A stretch of 61,346 nt of DNA from Ottowia sp. (GTDB lineage: Bacteria > Pseudomonadota > Gammaproteobacteria > Burkholderiales > Burkholderiaceae_C). The notes under the pieces are model-generated. The model did no database searches and was not told where the DNA came from. It worked only from the letters and a program-made list of their open reading frames with translations. The number at the start of each line of letters is the position of its first letter. Position 1 is the first letter of the stretch. The stretch is from assembly GCA_023228705.1 (NCBI GenBank), contig JALOAS010000007.1, forward strand, positions 1-61,346. The letters run 5' to 3'. Of the stretch, positions 17,151 to 25,669 are shown piece after piece. The position numbers were made by a program, and so were the translations under genes.

Positions 17151-17420
17151 GTGCGCCCAGCATGGGCGCACTCCTGCGGGTGCAAGTCCCGCCATGAGTT
17201 GATTCAGCAGCGAATGAAGCGCAAGCGCAACTGCGTGAGGGTGACCGAGCGTGGGATAGGCAAGCGTGGAGCATAAATCGCGAGCCGATGAACAAGGGCC
17301 GCTTTGGAAGGCGTTGCCAAGCAGGGCGAAGGGGCACAAGACCACGAATCTCTTGTGATCAAGGCGAGGTGGCTGCGGCGGTCGTGCGATGAAGGAGTGC
17401 GTTCTTGCCTGGGGAGATCT
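17151..17420 (+). mobile_element. Group II intron 5' fragment (domain I), degenerate
   Basis: Starts with GTGCG and reads GTGCGCCCAGCATGGGCGCA, then GGGTGCAAGTCCCGCC, the conserved 5' end and first helices of a bacterial group II intron domain I; roughly 270 bases resemble domain I. Neither the reverse transcriptase nor the domain V hairpin with its AGC triad was found, so it is a remnant that cannot splice. It begins one base after the T-run of the tRNA terminator. Class C introns are known to insert just behind terminator hairpins; assigning this one to class C is inference. The right edge is approximate. Confidence 0.65.
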
Positions 17421-17481
17421 TGAACCGGTCCCGGTTCAGTGGGCGCCACGAAGTACACTGAGCGTTATCCACGGATGGCCG
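17420..17481. repeat. Left direct repeat flanking the ZIP-methyltransferase island
   Basis: About 60 bases matching 19031-19096 at roughly four of five positions (shared cores GAACC, CAGTGG and GCCACGAAG, GCGTTA). It contains a perfect palindrome TGAACCGG-TC-CCGGTTCA (17421-17438). The two copies enclose exactly the two foreign-looking genes, as expected for ends left by a mobile element. The rest of the gap to 17586 contains no gene. Confidence 0.55.
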
Positions 17482-17586
17482 CCTCGGGCGCTTGCAACAA
17501 GCCGGCAGTGCGTAAACGGTCGTTGTTTGACCTCCAATTCTTGGGGTGATCGGTTCATCCCGGAGGCAATGCGAAGGGAAACAAAA

Positions 17587-18366
17587 ATGGAACTGTTCGG
17601 ACAGGCACTCGGACTTGGCGCCATTGGTTTGGCGGGAGGTGTTGTGGGCGCGGTCATCGCAGCCTTGGTAACGCGCAGCCAGACTTCCACCCTGACCAGT
17701 TATGTGCAGCATTTCGCGGCCGGCCTGATCATCGCCGCAGCAACACTTGACCTGCTCCCGGAAGCACTGCGTCTGGGAGGCGGCTGGCCGCTGATCATCG
17801 GTTTCGTGCTCGGCACCGCCTTCATGCTGGCGCTGCGCGCGCTCCTCATGCAAGTGGGCCACGGCCACTCTCACGGTGACTCCCACCAGCATTCCCACGG
17901 TCAGGTCGCCGCCCAGGCCCCGGCTATGGCAGCGGTCAACCTGCCGCTGGTCATCGCCCTTGTCGTCGTCGTCCTCATCGACGGTGCGATCATCGGCGTG
18001 GCCCTGTCCAGCGGAGGAGCCGCCGCCCTCCTGATCGCGATCGCCCTGTCTATCGAGCTGCTGTTCGTCTCCGCGTCCACGGCCGGCTCGACGCGTGGCA
18101 ACGGGGGTTCAATCGGGACGGCGATCGGCGTGGGCTCGCTCGTTGCGGTCATGATGCCCATCGGTGCAGTCCTCGGTGCCCTTGTCTTCGCAGGAGTCTC
18201 CGACACGCTGCTGATTACCGGCCTCGCCTTTGGCGCAGCGGCCCTGCTGTACACCGCCATCGCGGAGCTGCTGGTCGAGGCCTACGAGATCCTTGAGAAT
18301 ACGGGCACCATCGCGATGGCTGCCGCCGGCTTCCTCCTGTTCCTCATCCTCATGATGCTCATGTGA
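17587..18366 (+). CDS. ZIP-family metal transporter
   Basis: 259 residues with about eight hydrophobic segments and a His-rich cytoplasmic loop between segments 3 and 4 (HGHSHGDSHQHSHG, within 91-106), the classic layout of ZIP zinc/iron transporters. The helix after it has VVLIDGAIIGVAL, equivalent to the metal-binding helix, though its usual His is replaced. The ATG at 17587 follows AAGGGAA; upstream in-frame codons run into the direct repeat. It likely moves zinc or another divalent metal into the cytoplasm; direction and metal are not certain. The gene is flanked by the intron remnant and a methyltransferase, not by chromosomal core genes, and is probably acquired. Confidence 0.8.
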   Translation: MELFGQALGLGAIGLAGGVVGAVIAALVTRSQTSTLTSYVQHFAAGLIIAAATLDLLPEALRLGGGWPLIIGFVLGTAFMLALRALLMQVGHGHSHGDSHQHSHGQVAAQAPAMAAVNLPLVIALVVVVLIDGAIIGVALSSGGAAALLIAIALSIELLFVSASTAGSTRGNGGSIGTAIGVGSLVAVMMPIGAVLGALVFAGVSDTLLITGLAFGAAALLYTAIAELLVEAYEILENTGTIAMAAAGFLLFLILMMLM

Positions 18367-18432
18367 GTGTGCCCCGACCTGTGAAGGGTGCACAGGACCG
18401 GGCCGGATCGATGACGACCTGCGCAGGCATGG

Positions 18433-19035
18433 ATGATGGCAACGGATGAGATTACGCAGGCCTACGGCGCCAAGGCAGCCGGACTGGCGGACATGCTCGG
18501 CGCCGTGGTGTCCCCCGGGGATCCCGACCGTGGCGTGATCGAGCCCTGGGCCGGGAGCGTTTGCGGCCGCATCCTGGACATCGGCGCGGGCACCGGACGC
18601 TGGAGCGGTCACCTCGCCGCGCTGGGGCACGCCGTCGAAGGACTCGAGCCCGTCGATCAGTTCGTCCGGATCGCCCGCCGGGCCCACCCCACCGTGGTGT
18701 TCCGGCACGCCTCTCTCTCCGATCTTGTCGGATCCAGAGAGCGCTGGTCCGGGATCCTGGCCTGGTACTCCCTGATCCACCTCGGTCCCGACCAGCTCCC
18801 GACGGCCCTGTCCACCCTGCGCGAGGTCCTCAACGAGGACGGCTCCCTCCTCGTCTCCTTCTTCTCGGGGCTCCGTCTCGAGACATTTCCTCACCCGGCC
18901 ACGACTGCCTACAGATGGCCGATGAAAGACATGACCCGAGCCATCGAGCAGGCCGGGTTCGAGGTCATTGACCAGCAGTGGGACCCTCGGGGTCTGCACG
19001 CCAACATCACCGCAGTCGCAAAGCCCCTTCTCTGA
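18433..19035 (+). CDS. Class I SAM-dependent methyltransferase, actinobacterial type
   Basis: 200 residues with the SAM-binding motif I (ILDIGAGTG, 47-55), an acidic end of strand 2 (GLEPVDQF) and post-motif GILAWYSLIHLGPDQLP, all typical of small class I methyltransferases. The wording resembles proteins that I associate with Actinobacteria; this is recollection, not a search. The substrate is unknown. The start may be 18433 or 18436. It lies 66 bases behind the ZIP gene, probably in one transcript, and its stop codon falls inside the right direct repeat. Confidence 0.75.
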   Translation: MMATDEITQAYGAKAAGLADMLGAVVSPGDPDRGVIEPWAGSVCGRILDIGAGTGRWSGHLAALGHAVEGLEPVDQFVRIARRAHPTVVFRHASLSDLVGSRERWSGILAWYSLIHLGPDQLPTALSTLREVLNEDGSLLVSFFSGLRLETFPHPATTAYRWPMKDMTRAIEQAGFEVIDQQWDPRGLHANITAVAKPLL

Positions 19036-19096
19036 ACCAGTCCCCAGTCAGTGGCCGCCACGAAGCGCACCGGGCGTTACACCACCGACGGCCTGG
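19031..19096. repeat. Right direct repeat flanking the ZIP-methyltransferase island
   Basis: Partner of 17420-17481 in the same orientation, reading TCTGAACCAGTCCCCAGTCA and on through GCCACGAAGCGCAC. It covers the stop codon of the methyltransferase and abuts the transposase remnant. Confidence 0.55.
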
Positions 19097-19274
19097 CGTG
19101 CCTGCTCTCGTATTTCAAAGTGCGCATCATTGCCGCATTCGACCTTGAGAGTACTGTTGCATGATTCCATCGGTGCGTTGTGCCGGGCTTCGCCCTCGCC
19201 CTGACGGACGCGAAACGGCGCTTGGCTTGTTTTCCCCAACAATCACCCTTGCGGCCCATGGACACCGTGATGCC
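19087..19274 (-). pseudogene. IS3-family transposase (OrfB) C-terminal remnant
   Basis: Two pieces in different frames resemble the end of an IS3-family OrfB. On the minus strand 19274-19233 reads GITVSMGRKGDCWG; after about 50 unrelated bases, 19181-19087 reads NAPMESCNSTLKVE and on to REQARQAV. In intact transposases the pieces join as CWDNAPMES, where the Glu is the last residue of the DDE site. So the gene has a short internal insertion and lacks both its N-terminal part and the last ~25 residues. It is dead, and marks the right side of the acquired island. 19275-19363 holds nothing recognisable. Confidence 0.75.
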
Positions 19275-19363
19275 CGGCCGCCTGCAGCTTGTCCCGGTAC
19301 GCGCCAGCTGCGTACCGGGCGGATTCTGGCTGAACAACCGCCCCGGACGTGACAGCAGAGCCC

Positions 19364-20071
19364 TCAAACGCCCAGATAAATACGACGAATGTAATCGTCA
19401 TCGACCAGGTCCGCGCTCGCCCCGTGCTTGGCGATGGTTCCGTTTTCCAGAACATAAATGTTTCTTGCCACGCGCAGCGTGTTTTGCGCATCCTGTTCTG
19501 CCATCAGCACGGCAACGCCTGAGGCTGCAATGATCTTGATGGCATCAAAAATTTCTATCTTGAGCCGGTGCGCAATGCCCACAGAAGGCTCATCGAGCAA
19601 CAGCAATTTGGGTTTGCCCATCAAGGCCCTGGCGATGGCGACAAACTGTTGCTCGCCGCCCGACAGGGTACCTGCAAGTTGGTTCAGGCGCTCGTGCAAA
19701 ATGGGAAACAGCGCAAAAACCTGCTCCAGGCTGGCGTTGATTTCCGTGCGCGATGGCCTCAGGTAAGCGCCCAGTTCCAGGTTCTTGCGTACGGTGAGTT
19801 CCGGGAACAGGTGTCGCCCTTCCGGGCAGTGGCAAATACCCAAGCCCACGACTTCGTGCGGTTCACGCCCGATCAGCGATTGGCCGTTGAATGTCAGCGT
19901 CCCACTGGAGTCCACCGTACGCGATATGGCTCTGAGCAGTGTCGTCTTGCCGGCACCGTTGGGACCCAGGACGCCAACCAGCGTGCCGGATTCGACCTGC
20001 AGGCTGACCCCTTCCAGGGCGATTGCCTTGCCGTACACAGCCTGCAAGTCACGGATTTCAAGCAGCGGCAA
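19364..20071 (-). CDS. livF: Liv-type ABC ATPase, LivF (second system)
   Basis: 235 residues from a TTG start at 20071 (MPLLEIRDLQAVYGKAIALE), which overlaps the end of livG by 14 bases; the longer frame upstream would lie inside livG. Walker A is GPNGAGKT (36-43), signature LSGGEQQF, Walker B LLLLDEP. Last gene of a minus-strand operon ligase-SBP-livH-livM-livG-livF. The start codon is a choice by homology and is less certain than the gene. Confidence 0.92.
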   Translation of the reverse strand: MPLLEIRDLQAVYGKAIALEGVSLQVESGTLVGVLGPNGAGKTTLLRAISRTVDSSGTLTFNGQSLIGREPHEVVGLGICHCPEGRHLFPELTVRKNLELGAYLRPSRTEINASLEQVFALFPILHERLNQLAGTLSGGEQQFVAIARALMGKPKLLLLDEPSVGIAHRLKIEIFDAIKIIAASGVAVLMAEQDAQNTLRVARNIYVLENGTIAKHGASADLVDDDYIRRIYLGV

Positions 20072-20807
20072 AATCCGTCTCCGATTTTCCGATGTAGGCC
20101 TCGACAACTTTCGGATTGCGCACAATGTCCTGCGCATCACCCACGGCAATCATCGCACCGAAGTCCATGGCCACGATGCGCTGCACCAGTTGCATGAACA
20201 CACGCAGTTTGTGCTCGATGATGACGATGGTCAATCCGTGTTTTTGGTGCAGGTTTTGAACGAGCTGCGACAGCGGCTCGATTTCGCTGGAACCCAGCCC
20301 GGCAAACGGCTCGTCCAGGAGCAGCACCTTGGGATCGGTAGCCAGTGCCCGGGCGATCTCCAGCCGTCGCTGGTCGCCGTAGGGCAGAAGTTCGGCTGGA
20401 ATGCCAGCCTTGTGCTGCAGACCCACCTGTTCGAGCATGCGCATGGAGCGCCGCGACGGCGCTTCGCGCGTTGCCATGCCGCGCGGCGAGTAGCAAGGGA
20501 CCATGACGTTTTCCAGTACGGTCATGCCGACAAATGGCCGACAGAGCTGAAAGGTGCGGGCCACGCCGAGGTTCACGATCTGGGTGGGCGAGAGGCGAGT
20601 GAGGTCCTGCTGCTGGAAAATCGCCTGCCCCTTGCCGGGCCGAATGAATCCGGTGAGCAGGTTGAACAGGGTTGTCTTGCCCGCGCCATTGGGGCCCAGA
20701 ATGCCCAGGATCTCACCTTGCAGCACGTCAAAAGTCATGTTGTCGACCGCGGTGAGCCCGCCAAAGCGCTTGGTCAGTCCCCGGATCTCCAGGATGGCTG
20801 CGCTCAT
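20058..20807 (-). CDS. livG: Liv-type ABC ATPase, LivG (second system)
   Basis: 249 residues from the ATG at 20807 (MSAAILEIRGLTKRFGGLTA), overlapping the livM stop in ATGA. Walker A GPNGAGKT, the LivG-type signature LLPYGDQRRLEIARALA, Walker B LLLDEPFAGL. Here LivG is a separate protein, in contrast to the fused copy at 4360-6207. Confidence 0.94.
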   Translation of the reverse strand: MSAAILEIRGLTKRFGGLTAVDNMTFDVLQGEILGILGPNGAGKTTLFNLLTGFIRPGKGQAIFQQQDLTRLSPTQIVNLGVARTFQLCRPFVGMTVLENVMVPCYSPRGMATREAPSRRSMRMLEQVGLQHKAGIPAELLPYGDQRRLEIARALATDPKVLLLDEPFAGLGSSEIEPLSQLVQNLHQKHGLTIVIIEHKLRVFMQLVQRIVAMDFGAMIAVGDAQDIVRNPKVVEAYIGKSETDFAAA

Positions 20808-21751
20808 GGGGTGACGCTCCGAGGCAGGCGCTTGATGCCCAATTTTTGCCACAGCGGCGCGATCAGGCCGTTGCGCAGGAAAAAGATGACGAAAATCAGC
20901 ACCAGCGCGTAGATCAAAAGCCGGTACTCGCCCGCACCGCGCAGCAACTCACCGAGCAAGGACAGCAGGATGGCGCCCCCGATGGCGCCGTAGACCGAGC
21001 CCAGGCCGCCCACGTAAACCATGCTGACGATGGAAATCAGGAGCATGACCGACATGGTGTTGGGGCCGACGTGCATCTGATAACTGGCGAACAGGGCGCC
21101 GCCAAGCCCGGCAAAGCCAGCGCTCACGGACAGGCCGGCTATCTTGTAGAAAGTCACGTTGATGCCGGCGGCCTGGCAGCTGGCTTCGTCGCCGCGGATG
21201 GCGCGCAACAGCATGCCCCACCGGGAACGCGTCAGGGCAATGAGGATGGCGGCACTGACGATCATCACGCCAAGGACGAAGTAGTAGAACTGGACGGGTT
21301 CGAAAAACAGTGGGGTCAGCCCGTACAGGCCATCTTCGCCACCCGTGATGTTCCACAGGATGATCAGCATGTGCTGGGTGATTTCTGCCGCGGCCAGGGT
21401 TGCCAGCGCAAAGTAGGGTCCTTTCAGGCGCAGCGTGGGAAACCCGATGAGAACACCCACAAGGGCCGCCATGACGACTGCGGCCACGAGTCCAAGCCAG
21501 GGCGAGACACCCAGGGTGGCATCCAGAAACCCGGTGGTGTAGGCGCCGGCGCCAATGAAAAGCTGGAAGCCGAAATTCTCGCGCCCCGACAGGCCGGTGA
21601 AAAAGTCCCAGCTCATGGCCCAGATGACGTAGATCAGCGATACGGTCAGGATGCCGACCATGTAGCTGCCGGAAAACAGCGGCATGAGCGCGAGCACCGC
21701 CAGCAGGCCAGCCAGCAGGACGGCTTGAGCGCCGCTGGGTCGCGCCAGCAT
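20804..21751 (-). CDS. livM: Liv-type ABC permease, LivM (second system)
   Basis: 315 residues from the ATG at 21751 (MLARPSGAQAVLLAGLLAVL), two bases behind the livH stop. It has about ten hydrophobic segments and the LivM motif FFTGLSGRENFGFQLFIGAG; the usual GQ of the motif reads NF. It pairs with LivH to form the channel. Confidence 0.93.
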   Translation of the reverse strand: MLARPSGAQAVLLAGLLAVLALMPLFSGSYMVGILTVSLIYVIWAMSWDFFTGLSGRENFGFQLFIGAGAYTTGFLDATLGVSPWLGLVAAVVMAALVGVLIGFPTLRLKGPYFALATLAAAEITQHMLIILWNITGGEDGLYGLTPLFFEPVQFYYFVLGVMIVSAAILIALTRSRWGMLLRAIRGDEASCQAAGINVTFYKIAGLSVSAGFAGLGGALFASYQMHVGPNTMSVMLLISIVSMVYVGGLGSVYGAIGGAILLSLLGELLRGAGEYRLLIYALVLIFVIFFLRNGLIAPLWQKLGIKRLPRSVTP

Positions 21752-21753
21752 GG

Positions 21754-22611
21754 TCAGAAGGCCGCCATTTTGCCGCGCAGGCCGGCAGGTCGCATGAGCA
21801 GCATCAGCAAGACGGCAGCAAGCGACACCACCTCGGTCCACGACGAGGAGAAGGCGTAGGCGATGATGGTTTCGGCATAGCCGATCAGGATGGCGGCCAG
21901 AATGCTTCCCGACAGCGAGCCCAGTCCACCCACGATGACGATGGCAAAAGCCTTGACCAGCGCCGGCAGTGCCATGTCGGGCGAGGCCGACAGGAAGGGC
22001 CCCGCAATGACGCCGGCAAGTGCGGCAAACGCTGCAGACAGCACAACGACAAGGCTGTAAATGCGGTTGATCGGAATGCCGACGTATTGCGCCGCCAGCG
22101 AATCTTGCGACAGTGCAAGAATGGCAGAGCCGATACGCGTGTGTTGCAGCAGCGCCCACAATCCGGCCAGCGAGGCCACGGCAACCACGACCGTCAGTAC
22201 CTGCTGACCCCCGACGGCGGCACCAAGGATGGTGTATTTTTTGTCGACAAAGGCCGGGACATTGATGACTTCCGAGCCAAAGATCACCATGATGACCTGC
22301 TGCACCACCAGCAGGAAGGCCAGGGTCACCATCAGCACCGCCATCGTGGAGGCGCGGTGCGGCCGGATGATCCAGCGTTCCAGTGCCCAGCCGATGGCGC
22401 CGGTCGCGGCGATGGCCAGTATTGCCGAGGCCAGCAGCGGAAGCCGGAGCAGCACCGCAAACAGGTAGGTGAAGTAGGCCCCCAGCATGTAGAACGCGCC
22501 GTGGCCCAGGTTGAGGATTCGCGCAACGCCAAAAACGAGCGCGAACCCCACGGCAAGCAAGGCATAGATGGCGCTGGTGACAGCACCGTAGACCAGAATT
22601 TCCCCGATCAC
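21754..22611 (-). CDS. livH: Liv-type ABC permease, LivH (second system)
   Basis: 285 residues from a GTG start at 22611 (MIGEILVYGAVTSAIYALLA), 16 bases behind the stop of the binding-protein gene with AGGGGCAG between; the longer frame would overlap that gene. The motif GVARILNLGHGAFYMLGAY is typical of LivH. Confidence 0.92.
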   Translation of the reverse strand: MIGEILVYGAVTSAIYALLAVGFALVFGVARILNLGHGAFYMLGAYFTYLFAVLLRLPLLASAILAIAATGAIGWALERWIIRPHRASTMAVLMVTLAFLLVVQQVIMVIFGSEVINVPAFVDKKYTILGAAVGGQQVLTVVVAVASLAGLWALLQHTRIGSAILALSQDSLAAQYVGIPINRIYSLVVVLSAAFAALAGVIAGPFLSASPDMALPALVKAFAIVIVGGLGSLSGSILAAILIGYAETIIAYAFSSSWTEVVSLAAVLLMLLMRPAGLRGKMAAF

Positions 22612-22627
22612 CGTCTGTCTGCCCCTG

Positions 22628-23851
22628 TCAGGACATCCATGGCGGATTGATGTAGTCGCCGGTCCGGGCTGCTTCGGGCCACACGATGACGCGTTTGCCG
22701 TCTTCCTGCCATTGTGCAAACAGCAGGGAGACCAGGCCTGCACCGGCCTTCAGGTCGTGCGAGTCATCGAGCTGCATGCGGCCGGTTGTGGTCACCATGT
22801 CTATGGTCTCCAGCGCCTTGATGATGGCGTCGGTGTCCATGGAGCCGGCACGTGTCACGGCGTCGGCATAAGCGTATACCGTATCGTAAGCGCCCGAGCC
22901 CGTATAGACCGGCTGGCGCTTGTATTTCTGCTCGAAGGCGTCAAAGAACGGCAATGTCTTCTCGGTCAGCGGCGCACGCACGATGAAGTTGAAGGCCACC
23001 TCCGAGATGCACTTGCCGCCCACCCGTTCAAAAAAGTCGGTGTCCTGGCTCTTGACGTCGATGCCGCCGTAAGGAACCGGGGTGCGCGCGTCGTACCATT
23101 GCTTGGCAAGTACGTCGCTGGCGGCGTGCGAAATGATCACGACCATGTACTCGGCGCCACTGCTTTTTACCTTGGACAGCAGCGGCGAAAAATTGGTCGT
23201 GCTGGTGTCGAAGATCTCGTCCATGACGATGTCCAGGCCCGCCTCCTGTGCGTTCTTTTTCAGGAACGGTATCAAATCCTGCACCCATTTGGCGCTTTCA
23301 CCCACCAGCGCAAACTTGTTCATGCCACGCTCGCCGTGCAGAAAGCCGGTCATGTAATCGAGCGTGCCGTTGGCCAGGTGCAGCGAGTTGAGCACGCCGG
23401 TCCGGAAAATGTACTTGTTGCGATCGTAATTTTTCTTGACCATGGCCGTGATTGCCGGGGAGGCGGCGCCCACGGTGAGCGCGATGGTCTTGGAGCGGAC
23501 GATGTGCGGAATTTGTGCCAGCGTCACGCCCGATGTGTAGCCGCCGATGAGGACGTCCACGTTTTCGGAAATCAGCTTCTTGATGGCGCTCACGCCCTGT
23601 TCGGGGTTGTCGGTTTCATCGGCAACCACCATCGTCAGCTTGCGACCCAAGACGCCGCCCTTGGCATTGATTTCGTCCATGGCAAGTTGTGCGCCGTCGA
23701 CGATGTCGCGTCCCGCTTGTACTTGAATGGCCGCGTTGATGCCGATTTTTATGGGGGCATCTCCTTGCGCGTGGGCCAGCTTGCCGCCAGCCACGAGTGC
23801 CGCGGTCGCACCCAAGATGTCTCGACGGCTCAGGCCAGTGGTTTTTGACAT
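22628..23851 (-). CDS. Liv-type ABC substrate-binding protein (second system)
   Basis: 407 residues from the ATG at 23851. The leader has a twin-arginine motif (LSRRDILGATAAL) and a signal cleavage region near AHAQG, so Tat export is likely. The body is a Peripla_BP_6 protein (KIGINAAIQVQAGRDIVDGA). It differs clearly from the first system's protein at 1938. Because a CoA ligase lies 162 bases upstream on the same strand, the substrate may be an organic or aromatic acid rather than an amino acid; this is inference from context. Confidence 0.9.
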   Translation of the reverse strand: MSKTTGLSRRDILGATAALVAGGKLAHAQGDAPIKIGINAAIQVQAGRDIVDGAQLAMDEINAKGGVLGRKLTMVVADETDNPEQGVSAIKKLISENVDVLIGGYTSGVTLAQIPHIVRSKTIALTVGAASPAITAMVKKNYDRNKYIFRTGVLNSLHLANGTLDYMTGFLHGERGMNKFALVGESAKWVQDLIPFLKKNAQEAGLDIVMDEIFDTSTTNFSPLLSKVKSSGAEYMVVIISHAASDVLAKQWYDARTPVPYGGIDVKSQDTDFFERVGGKCISEVAFNFIVRAPLTEKTLPFFDAFEQKYKRQPVYTGSGAYDTVYAYADAVTRAGSMDTDAIIKALETIDMVTTTGRMQLDDSHDLKAGAGLVSLLFAQWQEDGKRVIVWPEAARTGDYINPPWMS

Positions 23852-24013
23852 GTCTTGCTCCAGCAGATTGACAGGCTCCTGCGCTCCACGCGCTTGCCTG
23901 GCATCAAATGATCGGGAAAATGCCGGGCAGCGCGTGCCCACGCATCCGTTCCAGTTTAGCCAGGCTTGCCCGCATCACAAATCAGGGTTTACCCTGGAAA
24001 AGTCACCTATGTG

Positions 24014-25669
24014 TCACGTGTCGCGCAATTTGCGCCGCAGGATCTTGCCGCTTGCCGTTTTGGGCAGATCGGGTCGAATCTCCAACTGCCGCGGGTACTT
24101 GTAGGCGGCCATTTTTTGCTTGCAAAATGCGATCAGTTCCTCTGCGCCCACCTTCGCGTCGGGCTGCAGGACAACGTAGGCCTTGACGGTTTCGCCGCGA
24201 TATTCATCAGGAACGCCAACCACTGCCGCCTCGCGCACGGCAGGGTGGCTGTACAGCACATCCTCGACCTCGCGCGGCCACACCTTGTACCCGGCGGCGT
24301 TGATCATGTCCTTCTTGCGGTCGACTATGAAAAACCAGCCTTCGGTGTTCATGAAGGCCACGTCCCCCGTGCGCAGCTCGCCATCCGGAAACGCCGCTGC
24401 GGTCTGCTCCGGCTTGTTCCAGTATCCGGGGACGATTTGTGGCCCCGATATGGCCAGCTCGCCAATCTCGCCCGGCGGCAGTTCGTTGCCACCGTCGTCA
24501 AGGATGCGTGCATTCGTGTTGTACGCCGGCACGCCTATGGACAGGGCCCCGGAATCGCGGTCGACGGGCGCGCGGACGCCAAGCGGCACCAGGTGCGTGG
24601 CCGATGACGATTCGGTCAGCCCATAGGCATTGTGCACGTAGTGGCCGTAGATTTTTTCAAGGCGATCGGCGGTCCCGGGCGCTACCGGCGCGCCACCGGA
24701 GTACAGCTTGGACAGGGACACGAAGTCCTGTGGCTTGGCGCCTTCGCCGTCGGCAATGGCCGTCAGTGCCGTGATCGCGCCCACCGTGAAGACGGGCCTG
24801 TGCTCGCGTATCGCGTCGAGCATGACGGCCGCGTTGAAGCGGTAGGCCAGGATCAGGGGGGCTGGCACCAGCAGCGACAGCACGACATGCGCGACCGTGC
24901 CGGTAATGTGAAACAGGGGTGCCACGCCGAGGATGGATTCATTGCTCTTGAGTCCGACCCAATCGCGCAGGATTTGCGCGTCGGCCACGACATTGCCGTG
25001 CGTGTTCATCGCGCCCTTGGGCTCCCCGGTGGTGCCCGAGGTGTATGTCAGCAACGCCGTGTCGGAACTCCTGGGCCTGGCTTGCGGTGGTCGCTTGCCC
25101 GCGTAGCGCGCGATCAGCTCCAGCAGATGCTCGACGCCATCATTGACAGCGGCCGGCGAGCCATTGAGCACACGCGGATCGTTGCGCGTCTGGTGGTCCG
25201 TGCCGGAACAAACAATGACGGTCTGTACCCGCGTGTTGCCGGTCGCGATCACGTCACGCGCCACGCCGGCGTACAGCGCGTCCAGGCAGAGCAGCGCGGT
25301 GGCTCCTGAATCGGCCAGCAGATACGCAAGTTCCCGCGACTTGAACATGGGGTTGACGCTGACGCCCACGCCACCAGCCTTCCACGCTGCGAGCAATCCG
25401 ATCACGAAGGCAGGCATGTTCTGCATGAACAGGGCGAGGCGGTCGCCCGCGCCGAATCCCCGGTCCGCCAACGCCGCGGCCAGCGCGTCCGACATCCGGT
25501 CCAGCTCAGCAACGCTGATGGCGCCGTCAAAGTACCGCACCGCGTCGTTGTCCGGTGCCCGCCGCACGGCTGCTGCAAACATGTCCAGCGCAGACTCGAA
25601 CTCGATCTCAATGGACGTTGCACCTGCCGGGTACAGCGAAAGCCACGGTTTGCCTGATGATGCGGTCAT
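24014..25669 (-). CDS. AMP-dependent acyl-CoA synthetase
   Basis: 551 residues of the ANL superfamily. The phosphate-binding A3 motif YTSGTTGEPKG lies at 209-219, A5 YGLTES at 349-354, A7 RTGD at 433-436 and the catalytic lysine motif PKTASGK at 536-542. It activates a carboxylic acid with ATP to an acyl-AMP and then to the CoA ester. Chain length or aromatic preference cannot be read. It lies upstream of, and on the same strand as, a Liv importer, suggesting import and activation of the same acid. The gene is complete. Confidence 0.88.
   Translation of the reverse strand: MTASSGKPWLSLYPAGATSIEIEFESALDMFAAAVRRAPDNDAVRYFDGAISVAELDRMSDALAAALADRGFGAGDRLALFMQNMPAFVIGLLAAWKAGGVGVSVNPMFKSRELAYLLADSGATALLCLDALYAGVARDVIATGNTRVQTVIVCSGTDHQTRNDPRVLNGSPAAVNDGVEHLLELIARYAGKRPPQARPRSSDTALLTYTSGTTGEPKGAMNTHGNVVADAQILRDWVGLKSNESILGVAPLFHITGTVAHVVLSLLVPAPLILAYRFNAAVMLDAIREHRPVFTVGAITALTAIADGEGAKPQDFVSLSKLYSGGAPVAPGTADRLEKIYGHYVHNAYGLTESSSATHLVPLGVRAPVDRDSGALSIGVPAYNTNARILDDGGNELPPGEIGELAISGPQIVPGYWNKPEQTAAAFPDGELRTGDVAFMNTEGWFFIVDRKKDMINAAGYKVWPREVEDVLYSHPAVREAAVVGVPDEYRGETVKAYVVLQPDAKVGAEELIAFCKQKMAAYKYPRQLEIRPDLPKTASGKILRRKLRDT

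Noticed and set aside
17436..19096. Integron-type gene cassette (attC sites) for the ZIP-methyltransferase pair
   Set aside because: The repeats are direct and lack the RYYYAAC/GTTRRRY core pair; the pair spans two genes.
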